Both the position numbers and the translations under genes were made by a program. Positions 26,508-35,550 of a stretch of 49,298 nucleotides of DNA are shown here, one piece after another (within the stretch, counting starts at the first letter, position 1; each line of letters opens with the position of its first letter). The notes beneath the pieces are model-generated. The model had not been told where the DNA came from and searched no databases. It saw only the letters and a program-made list of their open reading frames with translations. Source of the DNA: Sulfitobacter sp. (GTDB taxonomy: Bacteria > Pseudomonadota > Alphaproteobacteria > Rhodobacterales > Rhodobacteraceae); the NCBI GenBank assembly GCA_013002405.1, contig JABDKA010000225.1, positions 1-49,298 of the forward strand, given 5' to 3'.

Positions 26508-26541
26508 CGGCAAGGCTGTTTCACGATGGCCTTGCCGTTTT
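26508..26541 (+). terminator. Hairpin terminator/attenuator after dctP
   Basis: CGGCAAGGC (26508-26516) and GCCTTGCCG (26529-26537) form a perfect 9-bp stem followed by TTTT. A smaller GTCCGA/TCGGAC hairpin lies at 26480-26499. Partial termination would raise binding-protein expression above that of the membrane subunits. Confidence 0.75.
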
Positions 26542-26563
26542 CGCCTCAGGACACCGCTTCGCG

Positions 26564-27733
26564 ATGAAAATCACCCGCATCACCAGTCACCTACTGCAGT
26601 ACGACATGCCCGAGGTTCTGGGCTATTCGCAGCAGTATTACGCCAGGCGCTCGGCCCACCTGGTCGAGGTGGAGACAGACGAAGGTGTGATCGGCTGGGG
26701 CGAATGCTTTGGTCCCGGGAACGTGGCGATTGCGAACAAGGGGATCGTCGAGAAGGTGATCCAACCGCTGGTTCTGGGCATGGACCCGATGGACCGCGAT
26801 GTGATCTGGCACAAGGTCTACAACCTTTTGCGGGACCATGGCCAAAAGGGCATGCCGATGCAGGCCCTTTCCGGTGTGGACATCGCACTGTGGGACATTG
26901 CGGGCAAGGTGGCCGACCTGCCGCTGCACAAGATGATCGGCGGCGCGCATCGCACGGATGTGCCCTGCTACGGCTACGGCATGATGCTGCGCGATGAGCC
27001 GGTGAATGACCTTGCCGCGCGGTTCGAAGAGGAAGCGGCCGAAATCAGGGACATGGGCTTTGCCGCCACCAAGATGAAGGTGGGTTTCGGGCCCAAGCCA
27101 GATGTTCAGCTATGCGAGGCCGTGCGCCGGGGCGTGGGCGATGAGTTCAGGTTCATGGTCGACGCCAATCACTGCTACACTACCTCCGATGCCTTCTACG
27201 TGGGCCGCGCGCTGGAAGAGCTGGGGGCCTACTGGTTCGAAGAACCGGTCGCACCTGAAGACCACGACGGATACCGGGAGCTGCGCGCCGGCCTGCGCGT
27301 CAACATCTCCGGTGGCGAGGCGGAATTCAGCCGTTGGGGCTGGCGGGCGATCCTTGAAAACCGCGGCCTCGACATTGCCCAGCCCGAGGTCTGCGCGCTT
27401 GGCGGTATCAGTGAATATCTGCGGGTGCTGGCCCTGTGCCACGCCCATTTCACGCCGGTGATCAACCACGTCTGGGGCAGCGCCATTGCGGTGGCGACGA
27501 ACCTGCAATTGCTCGCAGCCATGCCGCCCCTGCCCGGGGGCCTGCACCCCTGGGAGCCCATGCTGGAGTTCGACACGACAGACAACAAGTTCCGCGACGA
27601 TCTGCTGGCAGAGCCCTTGGGCATCCAGAGACAGGTTGCGGCCAACGGAGGCCGGGTGGGCATTCCAACGGGGCCCGGCATCGGGGTCGAGCCGGACCGC
27701 GATTTTATCAAACATTATGCAGTGGACGCATAG
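26564..27733 (+). CDS. Enolase-superfamily enzyme, D-galactarolactone cycloisomerase-like
   Basis: A 389-residue mandelate racemase/muconate lactonising-type enzyme. Catalytic Lys170 and Lys172 (KMKVG), metal ligands Asp200, Glu226 and Glu252, and His302 in NHVWGS are present. WGECFGPG, LLRDHGQKG and HVWGS recall the Agrobacterium galactarolactone cycloisomerase more than glucarate or mannonate dehydratases. It sits between the DctP and DctQ genes, so it probably acts on the imported sugar acid or its lactone. Exact chemistry (cycloisomerisation or dehydration) is unproven. Confidence 0.78.
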   Translation: MKITRITSHLLQYDMPEVLGYSQQYYARRSAHLVEVETDEGVIGWGECFGPGNVAIANKGIVEKVIQPLVLGMDPMDRDVIWHKVYNLLRDHGQKGMPMQALSGVDIALWDIAGKVADLPLHKMIGGAHRTDVPCYGYGMMLRDEPVNDLAARFEEEAAEIRDMGFAATKMKVGFGPKPDVQLCEAVRRGVGDEFRFMVDANHCYTTSDAFYVGRALEELGAYWFEEPVAPEDHDGYRELRAGLRVNISGGEAEFSRWGWRAILENRGLDIAQPEVCALGGISEYLRVLALCHAHFTPVINHVWGSAIAVATNLQLLAAMPPLPGGLHPWEPMLEFDTTDNKFRDDLLAEPLGIQRQVAANGGRVGIPTGPGIGVEPDRDFIKHYAVDA

Positions 27734-27743
27734 GGGGCTGGAG

Positions 27744-28586
27744 ATGAACAAGTCACACGGCGAGTTGACGGAATGGCTGGTCCCGCTGGCCTTCGTTGCC
27801 GTATCGAGCTGGGTGGTCTGGCACCTGCCCGCCTTCCTGCTGGACTGGCTGCCTTACGAATCCGATTCCCTGCGCGGCCAGGTCGAAGCAATCTATCTGA
27901 GATCGGACGTAACCCCGAACCTTGGTGGAATCTTTGGGGGGTATGTCGACATCATTGACCTTCTTGCCCTTATCGCGATCCCGATCATCGGCTTCATTGG
28001 TGCGCGCACGGTGCAACCGGCAGGCATCGAATATGACGATGCGACATCCATAGACCGCATCGCACTCTTCATCGGGCGCGCCACGATGATGATGATCGCC
28101 ATCATGACCATCGTCATGCTCTACGAGGTCTTCGTCCGCTACGTTGTCGAAAAGCCCACCGAATGGGCCAATGAGATGACCCTCTGGTTCGCCAGCTTCA
28201 CCTTCCTGACGGCGGGCCTTTATGCCATGCAGCAACGCTGTCATATCCGCATCTTCCTGCTCTACGATATGGTGCCGCGCTGGCTGCAACGGGTTTTCGA
28301 CTGCATCTCGACCCTGCTGGTCGTGGTCTTTGCCTTTTTCCTTGTCTACGGCAGCTACAAGCAGGTCTTCGTGAACAAGCTCTACAAATGGGAGCTTTAT
28401 GGCTCCGCCTTCAATCCGCCCATTCCGGCCACGCTGCAGCCCATGGTCCTGATCGTGATCACGCTGGTGGCCATTCAGGCCGTGCTGAACCTGTTCGCGG
28501 ACTGGAACAAGGAGCCCGAGTACCACACGGATGAACCGGACGAAGAAGAGATTGAAATGATCAAACGCGCGGTAGGAGAAGACTGA
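27744..28586 (+). CDS. dctQ: TRAP transporter small membrane subunit
   Basis: A 280-residue DctQ-family protein, longer than the usual 160-200. There is an extra N-terminal hydrophobic segment (about 14-35) and a loop before the canonical four-helix part, which contains EWANEMTLWF. The C-terminus is acidic. It overlaps dctM by one base (TGATG). Confidence 0.88.
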   Translation: MNKSHGELTEWLVPLAFVAVSSWVVWHLPAFLLDWLPYESDSLRGQVEAIYLRSDVTPNLGGIFGGYVDIIDLLALIAIPIIGFIGARTVQPAGIEYDDATSIDRIALFIGRATMMMIAIMTIVMLYEVFVRYVVEKPTEWANEMTLWFASFTFLTAGLYAMQQRCHIRIFLLYDMVPRWLQRVFDCISTLLVVVFAFFLVYGSYKQVFVNKLYKWELYGSAFNPPIPATLQPMVLIVITLVAIQAVLNLFADWNKEPEYHTDEPDEEEIEMIKRAVGED

Positions 28587-30208
28587 TGGACATCGGCACG
28601 ATCTCCCTTGTCCTGATGCTGGCGCTGATCGTGCTGCTGGCCATCGGGATGCCCCTTGGCCTTGCTTCGGCCTCACTCGCCGTCCTCGTGCTGGTGATGA
28701 AGTTCGAGCCTGCACTCCTGCTCAACCCTTTCAGCTTTGGCGATGGCATTCTGACGGGAAGGCCGGGTACGGGACCGCTCTATATCCTGGCGCAGAAGAT
28801 ATACGGGCTTTTGACGGACTACGTCCTCATATCCATTCCGCTCTTCATCTTCATGGCCTCCCTGCTGGAACGCTCCGGCATCGCCAAGGACATGTACTCG
28901 TCGCTCAATGTCTGGCTGTCGCGTACGCGCGGCGGCATTGCCATCGTCACCTCGATCATGGCGGTGATCATGGCGGCCATGTCGGGCATCATCGGTGGCG
29001 AGGTGGTGCTGCTGGGCCTGATCGCCCTGCCGCAGATGCTGCGGCTGGGATACAACCAGAACCTCGCCATCGGCGTGATCTGCGCCTCCGGCTCTCTTGG
29101 CACGATGATCCCACCGTCGATTGTGCTGATCATCTACGGGCTGATCACAGAAACCTCGATCAAGGCGCTCTTCACCGCCTCCTTCATCCCCGGTTTTATG
29201 CTCGCCTCGCTGATCATTCTCTACATCATCGTCCGCACCCGGTTGAAACCCGAAGACGCCCCCCTGCCCGAGCCAGACCCGAACGATCCGCCCAGCGGCG
29301 AAAAGGGGATGCTCTTTGCGGCCTTCATGTCCATCGTGGTTGCGGGCTTCTCCACAGCGCTGTTCCTGCGCGCGGCCTTCTTTGAGTTCTCCGGCTCGAA
29401 CGCGGCGAACGAAGGGGAGCCAGCCCGCCTGGGCACGGCAGAATATCTGCCCATCTTCGCGATCATCACGGCCGTTTGCCTGGTGCTGATCTTCTTCGTG
29501 TTCGGCAAGGAACGCTCAAAGACGGGTTGGCAGATGGGCAAGGGCCTGGTCGCCCCCATCGTTGTCATCGGCGTCGTGCTCGGCTCCATCTACGGGGGCA
29601 TCACCGGCATTACCGAAGCCGCAGGCATGGGGGCCTTCGCCGTTCTGATCATCGCCATCCTGCGCGGTGAAGGATCGTTTGAATTGGTCTGGGACAGCCT
29701 CATGCGTACCCTGCGTTCCACCGGGACGATCATCTGGGTAACCATCGGTGCGGCCTCTCTTGCCGGGGCCTACACGATCGCGGGCGGGCCGCAGTACGTA
29801 GCGGACCTTATTGTGGGGAAGGATCTGCCGACCATGCTGGTGATCCTCACGATGATGCTGATCCTGCTCTTCATGGGAGCCTTTATGGATTGGGTCGGAA
29901 TCGTCCTGCTGATCATCCCGGTTTTTCTGCCCATCGTGCTGCGCCTGCCCATCGAAGAGATCGGGTTTATCGGCCAGCTTGAGCCAAGTCACGTGGCGAT
30001 ATGGTTCGGCGTGGTCTTCTGTATGAACATGCAGGTCAGCTTCCTCTCACCGCCCTTCGGCCCGGCAGCCTTCTATCTCAAATCCGTGGCCCCGCCGCAC
30101 ATCAGCCTGACCGACATCTTCAAGGGCTTCCTGCCCTTTATCGGCATTCAGATTCTTGCCCTCTCGGTCCTGCTGATCTGGCCCAACATCATCGCTCTGT
30201 TGCTCTGA
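28586..30208 (+). CDS. dctM: TRAP transporter large membrane subunit
   Basis: A 540-residue DctM-family permease with about 12 or more membrane segments. GSLGTMIPPSIVLIIYG and FMDWVGIVLLIIPVF are family signatures. An inserted soluble loop lies at about 225-245. It provides sodium-coupled uptake together with DctP and DctQ. One-base overlaps at both ends indicate tight translational coupling. Confidence 0.93.
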   Translation: MDIGTISLVLMLALIVLLAIGMPLGLASASLAVLVLVMKFEPALLLNPFSFGDGILTGRPGTGPLYILAQKIYGLLTDYVLISIPLFIFMASLLERSGIAKDMYSSLNVWLSRTRGGIAIVTSIMAVIMAAMSGIIGGEVVLLGLIALPQMLRLGYNQNLAIGVICASGSLGTMIPPSIVLIIYGLITETSIKALFTASFIPGFMLASLIILYIIVRTRLKPEDAPLPEPDPNDPPSGEKGMLFAAFMSIVVAGFSTALFLRAAFFEFSGSNAANEGEPARLGTAEYLPIFAIITAVCLVLIFFVFGKERSKTGWQMGKGLVAPIVVIGVVLGSIYGGITGITEAAGMGAFAVLIIAILRGEGSFELVWDSLMRTLRSTGTIIWVTIGAASLAGAYTIAGGPQYVADLIVGKDLPTMLVILTMMLILLFMGAFMDWVGIVLLIIPVFLPIVLRLPIEEIGFIGQLEPSHVAIWFGVVFCMNMQVSFLSPPFGPAAFYLKSVAPPHISLTDIFKGFLPFIGIQILALSVLLIWPNIIALLL

Positions 30209-31158
30209 TGCTGACGCCTTCGCAAATCCACCAGTTCGAGACACAAGGATATCTTGTGGTCCCAGACCTGATCCCGATGGAGGTGATGGAGGCGGTGCGC
30301 GCCGAGTATGAGGCCCTGCTCGATGAGCTCTACCAAGGCTGGTTCGCGGCGGGCGCGGTCACGGTCGCGCCTGAGGCGCTCAATTTCTGGGACAAACTCC
30401 TTACCGTCTACAGGGCCGGATGCGACTACTTCCAACCGATGGATATCTCACTTCCGGGGAATCAGATCAAAGTGGACACGCCCTTTCATTTCGGCCCTGC
30501 GGTTTTTGACCTGCTCACGACCGAGCCCCTTCTGGATGTCGTTGAACAGCTGATTGGGCCGGAGTTGACCAGCAACCCGATCCAGCATGTGCGCATCAAG
30601 CCCCCGGCCACTGCGCTGGCAGAGGACGAAACACGTTCACACATCACCTTCACCGACTGGCATCAAGACCGCGGCGTCACGCATGCGGAGGCGGATCAGA
30701 CGGAGATGATCACCGTCTGGATCGCGATGACCGACGCCACACCGCAGAACGGGTGCCTGCAAGTCCAGGCCCAGGCACAGGATCAGCAGATGCTGCCCCA
30801 CTGCCCGCGCACCCAAACGGGCATCGCAGAAGGATTCATCGACGAAAGCGCGGGTCTGCCCCTACCGGTGAGGTCTGGCGGCGTGATCCTTTTCGATCCG
30901 CTGACACCGCACGCGTCCCTGCCCAACACCACGGACGGCTTCCGCTGGTCCTTCGACATCCGTTTCAACAAGACCGGCCAGCCCACAGGCCGCGCGCATT
31001 TCCCATCCTTCGTTGCCCGATCCCGCGCCAACCCCGCGTCAGAGCTGCGCGACTGGCGCGCTTGGAAAAGGATGTGGGAGGAGGCCCGCACCCGGCTGGC
31101 GGGTGCCCCGCACATTGAGATTCACCGTTGGACATCGGACGCGCCCCACTGCGCCTGA
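30208..31158 (+). CDS. Phytanoyl-CoA dioxygenase (PhyH) family oxygenase
   Basis: A 316-residue Fe(II)/2-oxoglutarate oxygenase. His152 and Asp154 in WHQDRG plus His235 in TPHAS make the iron triad; Arg246 is suitable for 2-oxoglutarate. The ATG at 30208 overlaps the dctM stop (TGATG), so it is coupled to the transporter and probably acts on an imported compound. The frame upstream of 30208 is dctM shadow. Confidence 0.88.
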   Translation: MLTPSQIHQFETQGYLVVPDLIPMEVMEAVRAEYEALLDELYQGWFAAGAVTVAPEALNFWDKLLTVYRAGCDYFQPMDISLPGNQIKVDTPFHFGPAVFDLLTTEPLLDVVEQLIGPELTSNPIQHVRIKPPATALAEDETRSHITFTDWHQDRGVTHAEADQTEMITVWIAMTDATPQNGCLQVQAQAQDQQMLPHCPRTQTGIAEGFIDESAGLPLPVRSGGVILFDPLTPHASLPNTTDGFRWSFDIRFNKTGQPTGRAHFPSFVARSRANPASELRDWRAWKRMWEEARTRLAGAPHIEIHRWTSDAPHCA

Positions 31159-31181
31159 GCCCGCAAAAAGAGAAAACGACC

Positions 31182-32684
31182 ATGGATTTCGTTCGTCTGG
31201 ATAAAGCCGACAACGTTGTGACCGCAACCCGCGCGCTTGAGGTCGGCACGGCGGTCGAAGGTGTCGCGACCACCGCTTTGATCCCTTCCGGGCACAAGAT
31301 CGCCACTGCGGCGATTGCCAGTGGGGCGCCGGTCCGCAAATACGCCCAGCTTATCGGATACGCCTCTGTCGACATCGCCCCGGGCGACCATGTTCACACC
31401 CAGAACGTTGAATTCCGCAATACCGAAGGCCACTACGAATTCTCGACCGACCTGCGCCCGGTCAAGCCGACGAAGACCCCGGACACCTTTATGGGCTACC
31501 GCCGGGAGAGCGGCCGCGTTGGCACCCGAAACTACATCGCCATCATCACCTCGGTGAACTGTTCGGCCACCGCGGCGCGCCGGATCGCGGACCACTTCAC
31601 GCCCGACAGACTTGCCGCCTATCCCAATGTCGACGGTGTCGTGGCTTTCGTCCATGGTACGGGCTGCGGCATGGCTGGGGACGGCGATGGGTTCGAGGCG
31701 CTGCAGCGGGTCATGTGGGGCTACGCCAAACACCCCAATCACGGCGGGGTTTTGATGGTCGGCCTCGGATGCGAGATGAACCAGATCGACTGGCTGCTTG
31801 AGGCCTACGGCCTGAAACAGAGCGATACCTTCCAGACCATGAACATCCAGAATGTCGCAGGCCTGCGCCGCACGGTTGAACTGGGCATCGCCAAGGTCGA
31901 GGCCATGTTGCCCATCGCAAACGAGGCGGAGCGCACCGAATGCCCCGCCTCCGAACTGATGGTCGCCCTCCAGTGCGGCGGATCGGACGCCTGGTCGGGC
32001 GTGACCGCCAACCCCGCGCTGGGATACGCCTGTGATCTCCTGGCCGCCCAGGGGGCCACCGGCGTTCTGGCCGAAACGCCCGAGATCTACGGCGCCGAAC
32101 ACCTGCTTACCCGCCGGGCAAAGGACCGAGCGACGGGCGAGAAGCTGGTGGGACTGATCAAATGGTGGGAGGACTACACCGCCCGCAATGGCGGCTCGAT
32201 GGACAATAACCCCTCTCCCGGCAACAAGAAAGGCGGGCTGACCACGATCCTCGAAAAGTCGCTCGGGGCGGCGGCCAAGGGCGGCACCTCCCCACTCAAT
32301 GGCGTTTACAGGTATGCAGAACCCGTGCGGGCCTCGGGCTTCACCTTCATGGACAGCCCCGGCTACGATCCCGCTTCGGTTACCGGACAGATCGCGGGCG
32401 GGTGCACCCTTGTCTGCTTCACCACCGGGCGCGGCTCCGCCTTCGGCTCCAAACCTGCACCCACGATCAAGGTGGCGACCAACTCCGAAATAGCACGCCG
32501 CATGTCAGAGGACATGGACATCGACGCAGGCGAAATTCTTTCCAAGGGCGTCAGCGTCGAGGAAAAGGGCCGCGAGATTTATGAGGTTTTCCTGCGGGTC
32601 GCATCGGGCGAGATGACCAAGTCAGAGGCGCAGGGACTGGGCGACTACGAATTCGTGCCCTGGCAAATCGGGGCGGTGATGTGA
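31182..32684 (+). CDS. uxaA: Altronate dehydratase (UxaA family, SAF + catalytic region)
   Basis: A 500-residue protein containing the N-terminal SAF domain (about 1-90, with the GDHVH motif) and the C-terminal UxaA domain (YRRESGRVGTRNY, GTGCGMAGDG, VGLGCEMNQ, LQCGGSDAWSG, TTGRGSAFG). It should dehydrate D-altronate to 2-keto-3-deoxygluconate with an Fe cofactor. No tagaturonate reductase partner is obvious, so another aldonate is possible. ATG 31182 is used; a GTG at 31128 would overlap the PhyH gene. Confidence 0.85.
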   Translation: MDFVRLDKADNVVTATRALEVGTAVEGVATTALIPSGHKIATAAIASGAPVRKYAQLIGYASVDIAPGDHVHTQNVEFRNTEGHYEFSTDLRPVKPTKTPDTFMGYRRESGRVGTRNYIAIITSVNCSATAARRIADHFTPDRLAAYPNVDGVVAFVHGTGCGMAGDGDGFEALQRVMWGYAKHPNHGGVLMVGLGCEMNQIDWLLEAYGLKQSDTFQTMNIQNVAGLRRTVELGIAKVEAMLPIANEAERTECPASELMVALQCGGSDAWSGVTANPALGYACDLLAAQGATGVLAETPEIYGAEHLLTRRAKDRATGEKLVGLIKWWEDYTARNGGSMDNNPSPGNKKGGLTTILEKSLGAAAKGGTSPLNGVYRYAEPVRASGFTFMDSPGYDPASVTGQIAGGCTLVCFTTGRGSAFGSKPAPTIKVATNSEIARRMSEDMDIDAGEILSKGVSVEEKGREIYEVFLRVASGEMTKSEAQGLGDYEFVPWQIGAVM

Positions 32685-33691
32685 AGAACCTTCTGGTCAT
32701 GGGCGGCGGTCTGATCGGGATGCGCCATTTACAGGCGGTCCAGGCGCACCCCTCTTGCAGGCTGGTGGGATTGGTCGATCCTGACCCGGCAATCCAGACA
32801 GACGTGCCGCGCTTTTCGGCCCTGAGCGAGGTGGCGGAGCCCGTCGACGGCGTGATTATCGCCACGCCAACCCACATGCACGCGGCCCATGCGACAGAGG
32901 CCGCCGCACGCGGCTGGCATGTCCTGATCGAAAAGCCTGTGGCAGGCACGCTGCGGGATGCGCAATCGCTTGAACGTGCTTTGCGCACCTCATCCACCAG
33001 ATCCCTTGTCGGCCATCACCGGCGCTATCACGCTCCCGTTCAGCAATTGCGCAACCTCCTGCACGAGGGGCTGATCGGTAGGACTGTCACCGTCTCGCTC
33101 ATCTGGGCCATGCGCAAACCTGACGCCTACTTCGATGGCAATTGGCGTACGGCGGGCGGCAGCCCGGTCATGATCAATCTCGTCCACGACATCGACCTTC
33201 TGCGCTTCTGCATCGGAGAGATCAGCGAGGTGGTCGCCCTTGGCGGAGCGCGCCTTCGCGACGCGGACCGGATCGAAAGCGGGGCGGTTGCCATGGCCTT
33301 TGAGAACGGGACAACGGGGACCATCAGCTTCGCCGACAGTGCGCCATCGCCCTGGGGGTTCGAGGCCGGCACAGGCGAAAACCCCAATATTGGCACGACC
33401 CATCAGGACATGATGTGGATCACCGGCACCAGCGGGGCCATCAGTTTCCCCTCCATGACCCTCTGGCGGGGCGAGAAGTGGTCAACCGCTGCACGGACCA
33501 TTCGCCTTGAAAAGGCTGAGAACCGTCAGACACCGCTGCAAGAGCAGCTCGACCACTTCATCGCGGTGATGGAAGGTGCCCCGCCCCTGATCGACGTCGC
33601 CGATGCCACCCGCACCCTGGAAGTGGCGCTGGACATCGAAGGGCAGCTTTCTGCCGCAGAACAAAAGGATCGGAACCTGCGCCATGCCTGA
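32681..33691 (+). CDS. Gfo/Idh/MocA-family oxidoreductase
   Basis: A 336-residue NAD(P)-dependent sugar dehydrogenase-like protein with GGGLIGMRHLQA at the N-terminus and the EKPVAG motif whose Lys is catalytic. The GTG start overlaps the uxaA stop (GTGA). The substrate is unknown; it probably oxidises or epimerises a sugar or uronate entering the same pathway. Confidence 0.87.
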   Translation: MKNLLVMGGGLIGMRHLQAVQAHPSCRLVGLVDPDPAIQTDVPRFSALSEVAEPVDGVIIATPTHMHAAHATEAAARGWHVLIEKPVAGTLRDAQSLERALRTSSTRSLVGHHRRYHAPVQQLRNLLHEGLIGRTVTVSLIWAMRKPDAYFDGNWRTAGGSPVMINLVHDIDLLRFCIGEISEVVALGGARLRDADRIESGAVAMAFENGTTGTISFADSAPSPWGFEAGTGENPNIGTTHQDMMWITGTSGAISFPSMTLWRGEKWSTAARTIRLEKAENRQTPLQEQLDHFIAVMEGAPPLIDVADATRTLEVALDIEGQLSAAEQKDRNLRHA

Positions 33692-33777
33692 GCGTCCGGG
33701 ACCGGAGCAGATCACATATGGCTGCGCCAAAAGGCACGGCTTCGACAGACGCAATTGATCTCCGAAAGGATATAGAG

Positions 33778-34665
33778 ATGAGCAAACCAAAGATCGGATT
33801 TATTGGCCTGGGCCTGATGGGCGGCAGCATGGTGTGCCGCCTTCAGGACCTTGGGTATGAGCTGAGCGTTCTGGGAAACCGGGACCGCACCCACCTTGAT
33901 GCTGCCATCGCACGTGGTGCGACAGAGGCGCCCAATGCCAAGGCCGTGGCCGAAGCAAGTGACATCGTCATGCTTTGCATGGGCACCTCTGACCACGTGG
34001 AGGGGAGGATGCGCGGAAAGGATGGCGTGATTGCGGGTCTGCGCGAGGGGGCGGTGGTGATCGACTTTGGCACTTCCCTCCCCGCAAGCAGCCGGGCGCT
34101 GGCCAAGGAAGTCGCCGCGGTCGGTGCCAGCTTTCTGGACGCGCCTTTGGGCCGGACACCCGCACATGCCAAGGATGGCCTTTTGAACATCATGGCCTCG
34201 GGCGACAGGGCGGCCTTCGACAAGGTCGAGCCGGTGCTCAAGGACCTTGGTGAGAACGTCTTCCACCTCGGGGCCACCGGATCGGGGCACACGATCAAGC
34301 TGATCAACAACTTCTTCGGCATGACCGTTGCCAACGCCATGGCCGAGGCATTCGCCATGGCCGACGTGGCGGGGGTGGACCGTGCACAGCTCTACGATGT
34401 CATGTCCGCAGGCCCGCTGCATTCCGGCATGATGGATTTCGTGAAGGCCTACGGCGTGGACGGGGACCCCAGCATGCTGGCCTTCGCCATCAAGAACGCC
34501 GCCAAGGATGTGGGATACTACGCCCGCATGGCGGAAGAAGCGGGCGTGGACAGCCTCATGTCCAAGGGCACGCTCAAGGCCCTGACCGAGGCACGCGACA
34601 GTGGCCAGGCCGATGAGATGGTCAGCCAGATGGTGGATTTCTACGCCAAACGGTTCAAAGGCTGA
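33778..34665 (+). CDS. Beta-hydroxyacid dehydrogenase with YihU-like GRT substrate motif
   Basis: A 295-residue NAD(P)-dependent dehydrogenase: GLGLMGGSM at 10-18 and catalytic Lys174 in IKLINNF. The usual DAPVSGG substrate loop is replaced by DAPLGRTP at 121-128. The E. coli sulfolactaldehyde reductase YihU has a similar VGRT loop, so the enzyme may act on an acidic semialdehyde unlike those of its two paralogues in this window. ATG 33778 follows AAAGGA by seven bases; the upstream 20 codons are rejected. Confidence 0.85.
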   Translation: MSKPKIGFIGLGLMGGSMVCRLQDLGYELSVLGNRDRTHLDAAIARGATEAPNAKAVAEASDIVMLCMGTSDHVEGRMRGKDGVIAGLREGAVVIDFGTSLPASSRALAKEVAAVGASFLDAPLGRTPAHAKDGLLNIMASGDRAAFDKVEPVLKDLGENVFHLGATGSGHTIKLINNFFGMTVANAMAEAFAMADVAGVDRAQLYDVMSAGPLHSGMMDFVKAYGVDGDPSMLAFAIKNAAKDVGYYARMAEEAGVDSLMSKGTLKALTEARDSGQADEMVSQMVDFYAKRFKG

Positions 34666-34668
34666 TCC

Positions 34669-35550
34669 GTGGCCGTCACCGCCTCCGCCACCGCAGACCT
34701 GCCAAAGCTTGGCATCTTGCTGATGCTGGCAGCCTGGTTTCTGTTTTCGGTGGTGGATACGGGGGCGAAATGGCTTGCCGTGGCGGGCATTCCAGCCTTT
34801 CAACTCGCTTTCATGCGCTACGCCGGTCACTTCGTGATCTCCATCGGCGTGATTGCGAAGGGCGGCCTTACCGCCGACCGTTTCAAGACGGATCACCTCT
34901 GGCAGGTGGTCAGCCGCGCGATACTGCTAATGTCGGCGACCCTTTCGAACTTCTATGCATTGAAGTTCCTGCCCCTGACCGTTGTCTCGGCGATCATGTT
35001 CTCAAGTCCGGTGATCGTTTGCTTCCTGTCAGTGTCAGTCCTCAAGGAAAGAGTTGGCCCCTGGCGATGGGGCGCGATCCTTTTGGGGTTCATCGGAGTG
35101 CTGATCGTGGTCCGGCCCTTCGGCGCGGTCTTTCACCCTGCCATGCTCCTTATCATCTATAATGCGACAGCGCTTGCGCTCTATTCCATCATGACGCGCA
35201 GATTGTCGGGCATCGTCGCCGTGGACACGATGCAGTTCTACATGGGCCTTGTCGGCACGGCGGTTCTGCTGCCCTTTGCCGTCTGGAGCTGGGTACAGCC
35301 TGAAACCTCATGGGGCATGACCGTGTTGGTCAGTCTTGGAGTGCTGGGCTGGGCAGGCCATCAACTCCTGACCAACGCGCACCGCTTCGGGACGGCCAAT
35401 CAGTTGATGCCTTTCACCTATTCCTTCCTCATTTACGTGGCGATACTGGGCTTCTTCATATTCGGAACCGTCCCGGACAGCGGTACGCTCTTGGGGGCCA
35501 TGGTGATCATGGGGGCCGGGCTGATCATCTGGAAGCGAGAGCAGCAATGA
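34669..35550 (+). CDS. DMT-superfamily permease (EamA type)
   Basis: A 293-residue inner-membrane protein with two EamA repeats and about ten helices; the second repeat ends in SFLIYVAILGFFIFG. It starts at GTG three bases after the upstream stop, and its own stop overlaps kdgK (ATGA). The direction of transport and solute are unknown. Confidence 0.87.
   Translation: MAVTASATADLPKLGILLMLAAWFLFSVVDTGAKWLAVAGIPAFQLAFMRYAGHFVISIGVIAKGGLTADRFKTDHLWQVVSRAILLMSATLSNFYALKFLPLTVVSAIMFSSPVIVCFLSVSVLKERVGPWRWGAILLGFIGVLIVVRPFGAVFHPAMLLIIYNATALALYSIMTRRLSGIVAVDTMQFYMGLVGTAVLLPFAVWSWVQPETSWGMTVLVSLGVLGWAGHQLLTNAHRFGTANQLMPFTYSFLIYVAILGFFIFGTVPDSGTLLGAMVIMGAGLIIWKREQQ

Noticed and set aside
33712-34896. 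394-codon minus-strand frame
   Set aside because: It is antisense to a beta-hydroxyacid dehydrogenase with all expected motifs and is rich in His, Arg and Gly as shadow frames are.
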